DNA of 64,000 bases from Leifsonia shinshuensis (lineage in GTDB: Bacteria > Actinomycetota > Actinomycetes > Actinomycetales > Microbacteriaceae). Positions within the stretch are counted from its first letter, which is position 1; each line of letters starts with the position of its first letter. Both the position numbers and the translations under genes were made by a program. The notes under the pieces are model-generated. The model saw nothing but the letters and a program-made list of their open reading frames with translations. It ran no database searches and was not told where the DNA came from. Where the stretch lies: NCBI RefSeq assembly GCF_022606355.1, contig NZ_JAHHZQ010000005.1, positions 1-64,000 of the forward strand, written 5' to 3'. Below, piece after piece: positions 16,463-25,271 of the stretch.

Positions 16463-17499
16463 CGCTCGACCGTCCGGTCGAGGTTGTTCGACGTCGACCC
16501 GCGCACGATCAGCTCAGGCGAAGGCGAGGTGACCTCGATGGTCGGCGGCAGGTCCTCGCCGCGGATCAGACGCAGCACGTTGCGCACCGCCTCCATCCCC
16601 ATCGCGACGTGCGGCATGCGCACGGTGGTGAGCGGTGGGCTGATGATCTCGGCGACCTCGGCGTCGTCCAGCCCGACGACGGAGAGGTCCGCCGGCACCT
16701 CGAGGCCGGCCTGCCTGGCCGCGTTGATCAGCCCGAACGACGCCGACAGCGCGGCGGCGAACACGGCGGTCGGGCGCTCCGACCGGGGGAGCGCGACCAT
16801 GGCGGCGGCTGCCTGCTGCGCGGCGTCGATGTCCAGCTCGACCGATGCCTGCCACACCACCTGCGCCCCGTACAGCCGCGCCTCGCTCAAGAAGGCGTCG
16901 AGCCGCCTCGTCGCCGTGTCGATGCTGGTGGGGCCGGTGAGCACACCGAGCCGAGTGTGCCCGAGGCTGATCAAATGGCGCGCCGCCATCCTGGCCCCTT
17001 CCGCGTCGGGACCGACCACTGCGGGCAGCCCCGGGAAGCCCTGTCGGTTGAGCAGGATCGTCGGCGCCACCGAGGCGGGAAGCGCTTCGTCGTGGCCATC
17101 GGCCTGCGACGAAGCCCAGATGATCCCATCGACGTACTCGCTCAGCCGCTCCAACTCCCGCGTCCCCTCGCCCGCCGTGCCCTCGGAGAAGACCACGACG
17201 TGGTCCTCGGCGGCGGCGGCGAGCTGGACGCCCTTCATCATGCCGCTGTAGGCGGGGTTGTAGAGGCTCGGGACGATCACCGCGAGCATGGAGGTCGTGC
17301 CCTTGCGCAGCGACCTGGCCGCGGCATGCGGACGCCAGCCCAGCTCCTTGGCCGCCTCGAATATCCGCTCGCGAGTGCCCTCGGTCACGCGGTTCATCTC
17401 GCCGCCGAGCACTCGCGAGGCGATCGAGGGGTCGACGCCTGCGAGCGCGCCCACGTCGCGGAGCGTCACGCGCCTGGCTCCGGCACCCGGCTTCGTCAT
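16459..17499 (-). CDS. LacI family transcriptional regulator
   Basis: 346 residues. The N-terminal LacI helix-turn-helix (VTLRDVGALAGVDPSIASRV, about residues 11-30) is followed by the hinge RPHAAARSLRKGTT and a periplasmic-binding-like sensor domain (PTAVFAAALSASFGLINAAR, ADLSVVGLDDAEVAE). Its stop overlaps the start of the beta-helix gene, so it heads the minus-strand operon of helix protein and esterase. Divergent from it is the secreted beta-helix gene at 17752, with two near-identical palindromes in between. It most likely represses both directions until a sugar or sugar acid is bound. Confidence 0.92.
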   Translation of the reverse strand: MTKPGAGARRVTLRDVGALAGVDPSIASRVLGGEMNRVTEGTRERIFEAAKELGWRPHAAARSLRKGTTSMLAVIVPSLYNPAYSGMMKGVQLAAAAEDHVVVFSEGTAGEGTRELERLSEYVDGIIWASSQADGHDEALPASVAPTILLNRQGFPGLPAVVGPDAEGARMAARHLISLGHTRLGVLTGPTSIDTATRRLDAFLSEARLYGAQVVWQASVELDIDAAQQAAAAMVALPRSERPTAVFAAALSASFGLINAARQAGLEVPADLSVVGLDDAEVAEIISPPLTTVRMPHVAMGMEAVRNVLRLIRGEDLPPTIEVTSPSPELIVRGSTSNNLDRTVER

Positions 17500-17587
17500 T
17501 CGTCATCTCCCTCGTTGACGTCAAGTATCGGCACCGCCCGTGCAGGCACCATCGTTGCACTACCGACGCGGTGACGAGCCTATGATT

Positions 17588-17605
17588 TTGACAATCGAAT
17601 GTCAA
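17588..17605. promoter_or_regulatory. LacI-type operator, copy 1
   Basis: An 18-bp near-perfect palindrome TTGACA-A-TCGA-A-TGTCAA with the central CG typical of LacI-family sites. It lies 88 bp upstream of the LacI start. The same site, in reverse orientation and with one change, is at 17679-17696. Confidence 0.75.
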
Positions 17606-17678
17606 TCAACCACAACTTCTTGCGGCCCGAAAACTCAACGATCTCCAGACGATCTGGATTGCAAGCGCAAAATTCAGC

Positions 17679-17696
17679 TTGACATTCGATTGCCAA
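17679..17696. promoter_or_regulatory. LacI-type operator, copy 2
   Basis: TTGACATTCGATTGCCAA is the reverse complement of copy 1 apart from one base. It lies 55 bp before the ATG of the beta-helix gene at 17752 and overlaps a TTGACA that could be its -35 element. The 91-bp spacing between copies would allow DNA looping by a tetramer or two dimers. Confidence 0.75.
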
Positions 17697-17751
17697 GACT
17701 CGATCATGAACTCCGAAGTTCATCGGCGAACGCACGTGCGAAGGAGCACAG

Positions 17752-20139
17752 ATGAAATCCCACTTGTTACGCGCCGTCGTGATCGGCGGCGTGGCGGCCC
17801 TCGGGCTGACCGCTCTGGCCGCGGTCCCGGCGACCGCGGCGGACGTCCAGGCGACGTTCGTGGTGTCGCCTGCCGGCACCGGATCCGACTGCACCGCAAC
17901 GGCCCCCTGCTCGATCGATGAGGCGCGGACGTTGGTCAGGGCCGCGGCTCCCACCATGACCGGCGACCTCGTCGTCGAGTTCGGCGACGGCGACTACCAT
18001 GTGACCTCGGCGATCGCCCTGACCGCCGCAGACTCCGGTCACAACGGCCATCGCATCATCTGGCGCGCGGCCGCCGGCGCCACCCCCACCATCGACGGCG
18101 GGCAGAGCGTCACCGGCTGGACGCAGTGGGCGGGCAACAACGCCATCTGGAAGGTTCACACCGGCGCGATCGACAGCCGCCAGTTCTACGTCGACGGGGT
18201 ACGGCAGCCGCGCGCGTCCTCGCCGGCGAGCGTGCTCGGCGCGATCACGAAGACCGCAACCGGCTACACGGTCACCACACCCGGTCCGCTCGGGTACAAC
18301 CCGGAGGACACCGAGTTCGTGTACACGGGCGCCGCAGGGGCCCAGGTCGGCTGGGAGGCGTGGGTCGACCGCCGCTGCGGAGTGGCCTCGGTCAGCGGCA
18401 CAACGGTGACGATGGACACCGGCTGCTACGGGGGCCTGGCTTCGATCACCGGTGTGCAAGGGCTCGGCAACCCGACCAGTGTCGAGAACAATCTCGCCTT
18501 CCTCGACCAGCCGGGCGAGTGGTACTGGGACAAGAACAGCCAGGACCTGTACTGGATGCCGCCGGCCGCCCATTGGAACGACTCCGCCTGGATCAACTCG
18601 CAAACGGCGGTCGTTCCGACGGCGACCGGTCTCGTCACCGGCACGAACGTGTCCGACTTCACCATCCAGGGCCTGAGCTTCCAGAACGCGACCTGGACGG
18701 GACCGAGCGGGCCGAACGGGTTCATCGACATCCAGGCGGCGATCCAGTACACGAGCACGGCGAACGTCTTCGCGGCGCCGCCGGCGGCACTCGATTTCAG
18801 CGGGAGCCACGACGTCGCGATCTACGGCAACTCGCTCGCCCACATCGGCCAGACAGCCATCCAGTTCACAGCAGGCAGCCACGACAACCTGATCCAGGCG
18901 AACACCATCACGGACATATCCGGTTCGGGTATCTCGCTCGGATCCGTCAACGACCGCAACCCCGCCGTGCCGGACAACGGCAATGTGGTCGCGGACAACA
19001 GCGTGTCGTACATCGGCCAGGAGTTCCGCGGTGCCGTCGGAATCCTCGGCGGGTACGTCGCCTCGACGACGATCCGGAACAACACCGTCCAGCACGTCCC
19101 GTACACGGGGATCTCAGTCGGCTGGGGCTGGGGAGGTGCATCGATCCTCGGAGACAACCACATCGTGCAGAACTGCATAGCCGATACCGCACAGTCCCCG
19201 CTGTTCGACTCGGGTCTCATCTACCTCAACGGCCCGCACAACGCCACACCGCGCTCCACGGTGACAGGGAACTACCTGAACGGAGACCCCAAGGCCAACG
19301 GCGGTGTGATCTACGCCGACGGCTCGACCTCGAACTACGACATCACCGGCAACGTCGTGACCGGGAGCGCGAACTCCTGGGTCAAGCTGCAGGACATCGC
19401 CGGCCAGGTCGCGCAGAACAACGTGTTGGCCGACAACTTCTCAGACACCAGCGCCGTCTACCTGGGAACACCCCAGAACCGCAACCTGATCGGAGCAAAC
19501 ACCGTCGGTGCGGGCTCCTCAGCGCTCCCGGCCGCTGTCGCCATCCATGACGCGGCCTGCACTCCGCGCACCCTGGCCGCCCCCGCGACTCCCTCAGGTC
19601 TCAGCGCAAGCGCCAGGACGAGTGCCGCGGTGGCGAGCTGGACCAGCGTCGACAACGGCAACTCGCCGCTCACCGGCGCCGACGTCGAGGCCCGCGCGGC
19701 CGACGGCACGACTACCGCGGTCACCTGCGACGATGCCGGCCGCACCTCGGCCTGCGTGGTCGGCGGGCTGAAGCCGGGAGCGACCTACCAGCTGCGGGTC
19801 CGGGCCTCGAACGTGCTCGGCGTGAGCTCCTGGACCGGATGGAGCACCGCGGTCACTGTGCCTGCGGCGACCGTCGACCCGCCGGCGGGAAGCGGCTCCG
19901 GTTCGGGGGGTGCAGGAGCAGTGGGCGCCGCCGGCACCGGGACGGATCCGGCTGCCGCCGGCGGCTCGACGGCGCTCGGCGACATCGCACTCGCGCACAC
20001 CGGAAGCGACTCCTCGCCGATCGCCCTGGCCGCGGGGGTCCTGCTGACGTTCGGGCTCGTCCTGACCGCAGGAGTAGTGGTCAGCCGGCGTCGCGCGGCC
20101 CGCACCGCCGCCCTCACGAGCCTGGGAGGCGACGAATGA
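17752..20139 (+). CDS. Secreted, wall-anchored beta-helix enzyme with FN3 domain and LAHTG sorting signal
   Basis: 795 residues; AAGGAG lies 6 bases before the ATG. A Sec signal peptide ends at about residue 30 (VPATAA). The N-terminal catalytic part has PCSIDEARTLVR, GEWYWDKNSQDLYWMPP and coils of a right-handed beta-helix (IYGNSLAHIGQTAIQFTAGS, IRNNTVQHVPYTGISVGWGW), as in GH141-like proteins. A fibronectin III domain (about residues 615-705) and a Gly/Ser/Ala linker follow. The C-terminus has LAHTG (747-751), a hydrophobic segment and RRRAAR, matching the LAXTG signal used by class E sortases. It would be displayed on the cell wall to release sugars. It is the first gene after the LacI operators. 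Confidence 0.85.
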   Translation: MKSHLLRAVVIGGVAALGLTALAAVPATAADVQATFVVSPAGTGSDCTATAPCSIDEARTLVRAAAPTMTGDLVVEFGDGDYHVTSAIALTAADSGHNGHRIIWRAAAGATPTIDGGQSVTGWTQWAGNNAIWKVHTGAIDSRQFYVDGVRQPRASSPASVLGAITKTATGYTVTTPGPLGYNPEDTEFVYTGAAGAQVGWEAWVDRRCGVASVSGTTVTMDTGCYGGLASITGVQGLGNPTSVENNLAFLDQPGEWYWDKNSQDLYWMPPAAHWNDSAWINSQTAVVPTATGLVTGTNVSDFTIQGLSFQNATWTGPSGPNGFIDIQAAIQYTSTANVFAAPPAALDFSGSHDVAIYGNSLAHIGQTAIQFTAGSHDNLIQANTITDISGSGISLGSVNDRNPAVPDNGNVVADNSVSYIGQEFRGAVGILGGYVASTTIRNNTVQHVPYTGISVGWGWGGASILGDNHIVQNCIADTAQSPLFDSGLIYLNGPHNATPRSTVTGNYLNGDPKANGGVIYADGSTSNYDITGNVVTGSANSWVKLQDIAGQVAQNNVLADNFSDTSAVYLGTPQNRNLIGANTVGAGSSALPAAVAIHDAACTPRTLAAPATPSGLSASARTSAAVASWTSVDNGNSPLTGADVEARAADGTTTAVTCDDAGRTSACVVGGLKPGATYQLRVRASNVLGVSSWTGWSTAVTVPAATVDPPAGSGSGSGGAGAVGAAGTGTDPAAAGGSTALGDIALAHTGSDSSPIALAAGVLLTFGLVLTAGVVVSRRRAARTAALTSLGGDE

Positions 20140-21242
20140 GAATCGTCGAGGTCTCCAGCTGGAGCGTTCCGTTCCCGGCCGCGGACCCTGTGTTCCGCTG
20201 GCGCGACGGACTCCCCGGCAGTGCGCCCGCCGGCGACCGCGGCATTCTGCGGATCAGCACCGACACCGGCGTTTCCGGGGTCGCCCTCGCCGGCCGCCCG
20301 GGCAGCGCTCCTGTGCTCGCGGACCTGGTGGAGCGGGTGCTGCGCCCGGAACTGCTGGGCGCCGACCCGCTGCAACGCGAGTACCTGTGGCACCGGATCT
20401 GGGAACTGGACCGGATCGACGAGATCCCGTTACCGCTGCTGGGCATCGTGGACATCGCCCTCTGGGATCTCGCGGGCCGCCACTACGGCGTGCCGGCGTG
20501 GGAGCTGATGGGCGGCTTCCGAGAGCGGATCCCGGCCTACGCCTCCACGGTGACCTTCGGGTCGGTCGATGAGTACCTCGACGTGGCGGACCAGTGCCTG
20601 GCTCTCGGCTACTCGGCGATCAAGCTGCACGCCTGGGGGGATGCGACCCGCGACATCGAGCTGATCCGCGCGCTCCGCGATCACGTCGGAGCCGGCGTGT
20701 CGCTGATGTACGACGGCTCGGCGGGCTTCGACCTCCCCGATGCCATCCGCGTCGGCCGGGCTCTCTCCGACGCCGACTACCTCTGGTACGAGGAGCCGAT
20801 GCGCGAGTTCAGCGTGAACGCCTACGCACAGCTGTCACGCACGGTCGACGTGCCACTGCTGGTTGCGGAGACCAGCGACGGCGCGCACATGAACTCGGCC
20901 GACTTCATCGCCGCGGGCGCCGCCACTTTCGGCGTCCGGGCGAGTGCCGGGCTGCGTGGAGGTCTCACCGGCTCACTACGCACTGCGCACCTGGCCGACG
21001 CGTTCCGGATCCGGGCGGAGGTGCACGGCGGCGACCTGCCGAACCGTCACCTGTGCATGGCGATCTCCAACACGACTTACTACGAGTCCCTCGTCACCTC
21101 GAACCCGGTGCGACGAGAAGCCTGCGTGGACGCGGACGGCTTCGTCTCCGCCCCGCGCATTCCCGGAATCGGCCTCCCGGCCGGTCCCGCCTACCCCGAT
21201 GAACTCCGTCAGCACATCGCTGACGAGGACGCGAACCGGTGA
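20136..21242 (+). CDS. Enolase superfamily protein (mandelate racemase/muconate lactonizing family), dehydratase-like
   Basis: 368 residues; the ATG overlaps the previous stop (ATGA) and GGAGG is at 20125-20129. Enolase-superfamily N-terminal capping domain, then barrel. Metal ligands are visible as Asp193 (MYDGSAG), Glu219 (WYEEP) and Glu245 (VAETSDG). The second strand has K163-L-H165 (IKLHAW) instead of the common K-x-K. The Asp of the usual His-Asp dyad is missing: the expected position reads VRASAGLRGG, although a His remains at 297. So it may be a sugar-acid dehydratase of an unusual subgroup or an epimerase. It is coupled to the anchored beta-helix gene and sits just before the second ABC importer. 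Confidence 0.82.
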   Translation: MRIVEVSSWSVPFPAADPVFRWRDGLPGSAPAGDRGILRISTDTGVSGVALAGRPGSAPVLADLVERVLRPELLGADPLQREYLWHRIWELDRIDEIPLPLLGIVDIALWDLAGRHYGVPAWELMGGFRERIPAYASTVTFGSVDEYLDVADQCLALGYSAIKLHAWGDATRDIELIRALRDHVGAGVSLMYDGSAGFDLPDAIRVGRALSDADYLWYEEPMREFSVNAYAQLSRTVDVPLLVAETSDGAHMNSADFIAAGAATFGVRASAGLRGGLTGSLRTAHLADAFRIRAEVHGGDLPNRHLCMAISNTTYYESLVTSNPVRREACVDADGFVSAPRIPGIGLPAGPAYPDELRQHIADEDANR

Positions 21243-21306
21243 CCTGCCGGTGCCCTCACCCGGTTCCGTCCGGAGCCGGGAACGATACGAAGTGGAGAAC
21301 GAGACG

Positions 21307-22638
21307 ATGAAGTCGAACGCAACAAGGGGCCGCATGCGGGGGACGCTGCTCGCGTCCGCCGCGATGACGGCACTACTCGCGCTGGCCGGCTGCGCCAGCA
21401 CCGATGCCGGCGCCGACGTGAAGGCCACCTTCACACCCGCCGCCCAGGACGGCGGCTCGACCATCACGGTGTGGGTCGACGCGACCCGGCAGCCCGCGGT
21501 CGAGTCCTACAAGAAGGCGCATCCGAACGCCAAGATCAAGGTGGTCACGTACGACACGGGATCGTTCCAGACCAAGATCGCGCTGCTGGACAAAGCTGGC
21601 AGCGGTTGGCCGGACGTCGTCTTCTCACAGGCGCTGACCGATCTGGGCTGGGCGACGTCCGGGGCTCACCCGTTCGCCGCCCCTCTCGACCAGGGCATCT
21701 TCCCCGCGGACAAGATCAAGCAGTTCGCCCCGACCGCGCTCGACCCCTGCACCGCGAACGGCACGTTGTATTGCGTCCGCAACGACCTCGCTCAGAACGT
21801 GCTCTGGTACAACAAGACGCTGCTCGACCAGTTCGGCTACAGCGTCCCCACCACGTGGGAGGACTACCAGGCGCTCGGCGAGAAGGTCGCCAAGGAGCAC
21901 CCCGGCTACGTGATCGGCAGCGTGGGCGACTCGTTCGCCGCCAACGAGTACTTCTGGGGCGCGAAGTGCCCGGCGAACACGCTCAACGGCACAGACTTCT
22001 CTTCCGACCTGACAGCGCCCGAGTGCACCAAGATGGCGAAGCTGCTGGATACCATGATCGCCAACGGCTCGGTCACCAAGGATCCCGTGTTCGGCACGTC
22101 CTACCCGGCGACCCACGGCGACAAGACTCTCATGCTCGTCGGCCCGTCCTGGTTCGGCCAGTATGTCTTCAACAGCTCGCTGAAGACCCCGGCCGGCCAG
22201 ATCGCCGCAGCGGCTCCGCTCGCCTGGGACGGCCAGAAGGCGGCGACCGGCAGCGTCGGCGGCGGCGTCTGGTACATCTCGTCGCACAGCACGAACCTGA
22301 AGGCATCCTCTGCCCTGGTGGACTGGCTGACGACGTCCGACGACAACCAAGCCTCGGCTCCGACGTACCCGGCCTACGCGCCGGCGGCGAAGGCGTGGCT
22401 GGCCAACCCGGCGAACACGGACTACTTCGCCGACGACGTCTCCGAGCCCTTCGCCACGGCGGCCGCGCAGGTCTGGGACGGCTGGTCGGGCATCAGCCGC
22501 GCCGACCCCAGCGTGTCCTGGGGATCGCTGGTCGTGCCGGCGCTCACCAGCGGCAAGACGATCACAGAGACCCTGCCCGCTTGGCAGACCGAGATCCTCA
22601 ACAAGGCCTCCTCGGTCGGTTACACCGTGAAGAAGTAG
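21307..22638 (+). CDS. Sugar ABC transporter, substrate-binding lipoprotein (second importer)
   Basis: 443 residues. A lipoprotein signal LALAGC has the Cys at residue 29. The mature protein is MalE-like (STITVWVDATRQPAVESYKK, GWPDVVFSQALTDLGWATSG, NVLWYNKTLLDQFGY). The start is ATG 21307 after GGAGAACGAGACG; a 64-bp gap separates it from the enolase gene, the largest gap in this chain except that at 24506. It would bind the oligosaccharide or sugar released by the anchored enzyme. Two permeases follow in the same operon and no ATPase is present. Confidence 0.92.
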   Translation: MKSNATRGRMRGTLLASAAMTALLALAGCASTDAGADVKATFTPAAQDGGSTITVWVDATRQPAVESYKKAHPNAKIKVVTYDTGSFQTKIALLDKAGSGWPDVVFSQALTDLGWATSGAHPFAAPLDQGIFPADKIKQFAPTALDPCTANGTLYCVRNDLAQNVLWYNKTLLDQFGYSVPTTWEDYQALGEKVAKEHPGYVIGSVGDSFAANEYFWGAKCPANTLNGTDFSSDLTAPECTKMAKLLDTMIANGSVTKDPVFGTSYPATHGDKTLMLVGPSWFGQYVFNSSLKTPAGQIAAAAPLAWDGQKAATGSVGGGVWYISSHSTNLKASSALVDWLTTSDDNQASAPTYPAYAPAAKAWLANPANTDYFADDVSEPFATAAAQVWDGWSGISRADPSVSWGSLVVPALTSGKTITETLPAWQTEILNKASSVGYTVKK

Positions 22639-22646
22639 CTCCACAC

Positions 22647-23582
22647 ATGACTGCAAGCATCTCAGAGGCGGAGCGCGTGTCTGCCGAGCGGATGCCGGCC
22701 CGGCCGGAGCGTCGCACGCGGCGCTCCGGCCGCACGGGCTGGGTGTTCGTCTCGCTGTACACCGTGCTCCTGCTGGTGTTCGGGATCGTCCCGGCCGGCT
22801 ATGCCCTGTACCTCGCGTTCACGAACTCGCTCGGCCAGTTCGTCGGGCTCGGCCAGTTCGTCAAGGTCGCCCAGGACTACCGGTTCGCGGGCGCGTTCAT
22901 CAATATCGGCGTCTACGTCGTCATCTGGCTGGTCGTTCTGGCGGTGTTCACCGTGGGCCTGGCACTCATCATCCATCGACAGACGCGCTGGGTGTCGACC
23001 TCGCTCCGCTTCGTGTTCTACATCCCCGGGGCCCTTGCCGGCGTGGCGAGCGTGATGGTCTGGCTGTTCATGCTCGACCCGTCGTCCAGCCCGTTCGGCG
23101 GCGTCCTGCAGGCGCTCGGTGTCGACACGTTCGCGAAGGTCGTGCTGCCCGAGCACCTCTCGATCATCTTCGTGGTGATGGCGTTCTGGACCGGCGCCGG
23201 CGGCTGGATCGTGATCATGTACGGCGCACTCAACAACATTCCCGTCGAACTGATGGACGCCGCGAAGGTCGACGGCGCCAACGCCTGGCAGACCGCGTGG
23301 CGCATCCAGCTGCCGCTGATCGCCAAATGGATCACCTACATGGCCATCCTCGCCTTCGCCGCGGGCACCCAGCTCTTCGTCGAGCCGGCCCTTGTGAACT
23401 CTGCGAGTCTCGGCGCGACGAACCCGACCTGGACGCCCAACCAGCTCGCGTTCCTCTACGCCTTCCAGAACAACGACTTCAACGGCGCGGCCGCGATCGC
23501 GCTCTACCTGCTCCTGATCGGTCTGGCCGGGGCGCTGTTCCTGGTATTCCGCTCGGGGCTCTTCACCATCGAGGAGGACTGA
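22647..23582 (+). CDS. Sugar ABC transporter permease, MalF-like (second importer)
   Basis: 311 residues. A charged N-terminus (RPERRTRRSGR) is followed by six hydrophobic segments starting at WVFVSLYTVLLLVFGIVPAG. The EAA-type loop is MDAAKVDGANAWQTA. It starts 8 bp after the binding-protein stop and its own stop overlaps the next start by one base. It forms the membrane channel with the following permease. Confidence 0.92.
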   Translation: MTASISEAERVSAERMPARPERRTRRSGRTGWVFVSLYTVLLLVFGIVPAGYALYLAFTNSLGQFVGLGQFVKVAQDYRFAGAFINIGVYVVIWLVVLAVFTVGLALIIHRQTRWVSTSLRFVFYIPGALAGVASVMVWLFMLDPSSSPFGGVLQALGVDTFAKVVLPEHLSIIFVVMAFWTGAGGWIVIMYGALNNIPVELMDAAKVDGANAWQTAWRIQLPLIAKWITYMAILAFAAGTQLFVEPALVNSASLGATNPTWTPNQLAFLYAFQNNDFNGAAAIALYLLLIGLAGALFLVFRSGLFTIEED

Positions 23583-24505
23583 TGTCCGCACACGCCGAGA
23601 CGGAAACGAGCCGCCGCCGCGGCCCCCGCCTGAGCGCCGGCGCACTGTTCGGGCGGGGAGCCATGTGGCTCCTGCTGGCGATCATGCTGGTGTTCTTCGT
23701 GATCCCGGTCGTCTGGCTGCTGCTGGCACCGACCAAGTCGGACGGCGAGCTCATCCGCAACGCCCCGCTGAGCCTGGGGTCGTGGGACGATCTGGCCACC
23801 TCGTTCTCGAATCTCATGAAGTTCCAAGGCGGCGCCATCCTGGTGTGGCTGAAGAACTCCGCGGTGTACTCGCTGGTGGCGCTCGTGCTTACGCTGATCG
23901 CTTCCATTCCCGCCGGTTACGGGCTCGCCATGACCTCGTTCCGCGGTCGGAAGACGCTGCTGGTGACGACCATGATCGTGATGCTGACGCCCGGCGCCGC
24001 GCTCGTGCTGCCCATCTTCCTGGAGCTGAACGCGATGGGGTTGGTCGGCAGCATGTGGTCGGTGACACTGCCCTTCGCCTTCTACCCGTTCGGCGTGTAC
24101 CTGACGTACATCTACTTCGCGACCAGCCTGCCGCGCAACCTGCTCGCCGCCGCCCGCATCGACGGCTGCAACGAGTGGCAGATCTTCTCCAGGATCGCGC
24201 TGCCACTGGCGAAGCCGGTGATCGCACTGGTCGGCTTCTTCAGTTTCGTCGGGAACTGGAACAACTACTTCCTTCCGTTGGTGATGCTGGCGAAGGATGA
24301 GGACTATCCGATCCAGATCGGGTTGCAGCAGTTGCTGACCGCGACGCCCGCGTTCAATCCGACAGCCGGCGGCGCGCAGCTCGACATCGGCCGTCCGGAG
24401 CTCGCACTGGCAATCATCATCGGTGTGCTCCCGGTGCTGCTCATCTTCCTGTTTTCGCAGCGCAGCCTGGTCTCCGGACTGCTTGCCGGATCGACGAAGG
24501 AGTGA
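23582..24505 (+). CDS. Sugar ABC transporter permease, MalG-like (second importer)
   Basis: 307 residues with six membrane segments (first [20 protein letters not shown]) and the EAA loop [16 protein letters not shown] followed by [11 protein letters not shown] 23582 shares its A with the TGA of the preceding gene, and GGAGG lies just upstream. A 46-bp gap follows before the SDR gene. As for the first importer, the ATP-binding subunit must come from elsewhere in the genome. Confidence 0.92.
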   Translation: MSAHAETETSRRRGPRLSAGALFGRGAMWLLLAIMLVFFVIPVVWLLLAPTKSDGELIRNAPLSLGSWDDLATSFSNLMKFQGGAILVWLKNSAVYSLVALVLTLIASIPAGYGLAMTSFRGRKTLLVTTMIVMLTPGAALVLPIFLELNAMGLVGSMWSVTLPFAFYPFGVYLTYIYFATSLPRNLLAAARIDGCNEWQIFSRIALPLAKPVIALVGFFSFVGNWNNYFLPLVMLAKDEDYPIQIGLQQLLTATPAFNPTAGGAQLDIGRPELALAIIIGVLPVLLIFLFSQRSLVSGLLAGSTKE

Positions 24506-24551
24506 CGGGCATGACCTCCATGACGGACGGACCTCGGGAAAGGGGCGGCAG

Positions 24552-25271
24552 ATGACGGTGCTCGTCACGGGCGGGGCGCGGGGGATCGGCTGGGCGGCGG
24601 CCGCGACACTGGCGCGCGAAGGAGAACGGGTGGTGATCGTCGACCGCGACGTGTCGTCGGTGACGGAGGGCGCGGGCGACATCCTTGCCATCGAGGGAGA
24701 CGTGACGGATGAGGCTGTGCTGGCCGCGGCGGTCGAGGCTGCCGGCCCGATCACCGGGGTCGTCGCCAGCGCCGGCATCAGCCGGCCGGGTGCGAGCGAC
24801 AGTTACTCGCTGGAGGAGTGGAACCGGCTGCTCGCGGTGAACCTGACCGCGATGTTCTCGACGTTCCGGATAGCCGCGCGCGCGGCGGTCGACGGCGCGG
24901 GCTTCGTCGGCATCGCGTCGGTCAACGGCACGTTGGGCTTCGCCGGCCGGGCGGCCTACGGCGCGTCGAAGGCAGGTGTTGAAGGCCTGGTTCGCTCGCT
25001 CGCCGCCGAGTACGCACCGCGCATCCGCGTCAACGCCGTCGCACCCGGCTACGTCAACTCGGACCTGCTCGCACGCAACCTGCGTCTGGGCGTAGTGAGC
25101 GAGGCGGCCCTGCTCGCCCGTACCCCTCTGGGCCGGCTGGGCGAGCCTCAGGACATCGCGGATGCGATCGCCTTCCTCCTGAGCCCCCGGGCGTCGTGGA
25201 TCACGGGGGTGACGCTCCCGGTGGACGGCGGCTGGGCCTCCTTCGGCCTGGGGATGGGGGACCAGGCGTGA
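24552..25271 (+). CDS. Short-chain dehydrogenase/reductase (SDR), first of three
   Basis: 239 residues. The Rossmann motif TGGARGIG is at residues 6-13, the NAG motif appears as ASAG, and the catalytic Tyr-x3-Lys as YGASK, with Ser in GIASVNG. GAAAGGGG lies before the ATG at 24552; in-frame upstream ATGs lack such a site. Enzymes of this type oxidise sugars to lactones or 2-keto-3-deoxy acids to 2,4-diketo acids in non-phosphorylative pathways. Its GTGA overlap with the enolase-superfamily dehydratase downstream places it in the sugar-acid pathway. Which of the three SDRs does which step cannot be decided here. Confidence 0.88.
   Translation: MTVLVTGGARGIGWAAAATLAREGERVVIVDRDVSSVTEGAGDILAIEGDVTDEAVLAAAVEAAGPITGVVASAGISRPGASDSYSLEEWNRLLAVNLTAMFSTFRIAARAAVDGAGFVGIASVNGTLGFAGRAAYGASKAGVEGLVRSLAAEYAPRIRVNAVAPGYVNSDLLARNLRLGVVSEAALLARTPLGRLGEPQDIADAIAFLLSPRASWITGVTLPVDGGWASFGLGMGDQA

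Noticed and set aside
14657-17251. 864-codon plus-strand frame across the beta-helix and LacI genes
   Set aside because: Runs antisense through two well-supported minus-strand genes and has no recognisable domain.
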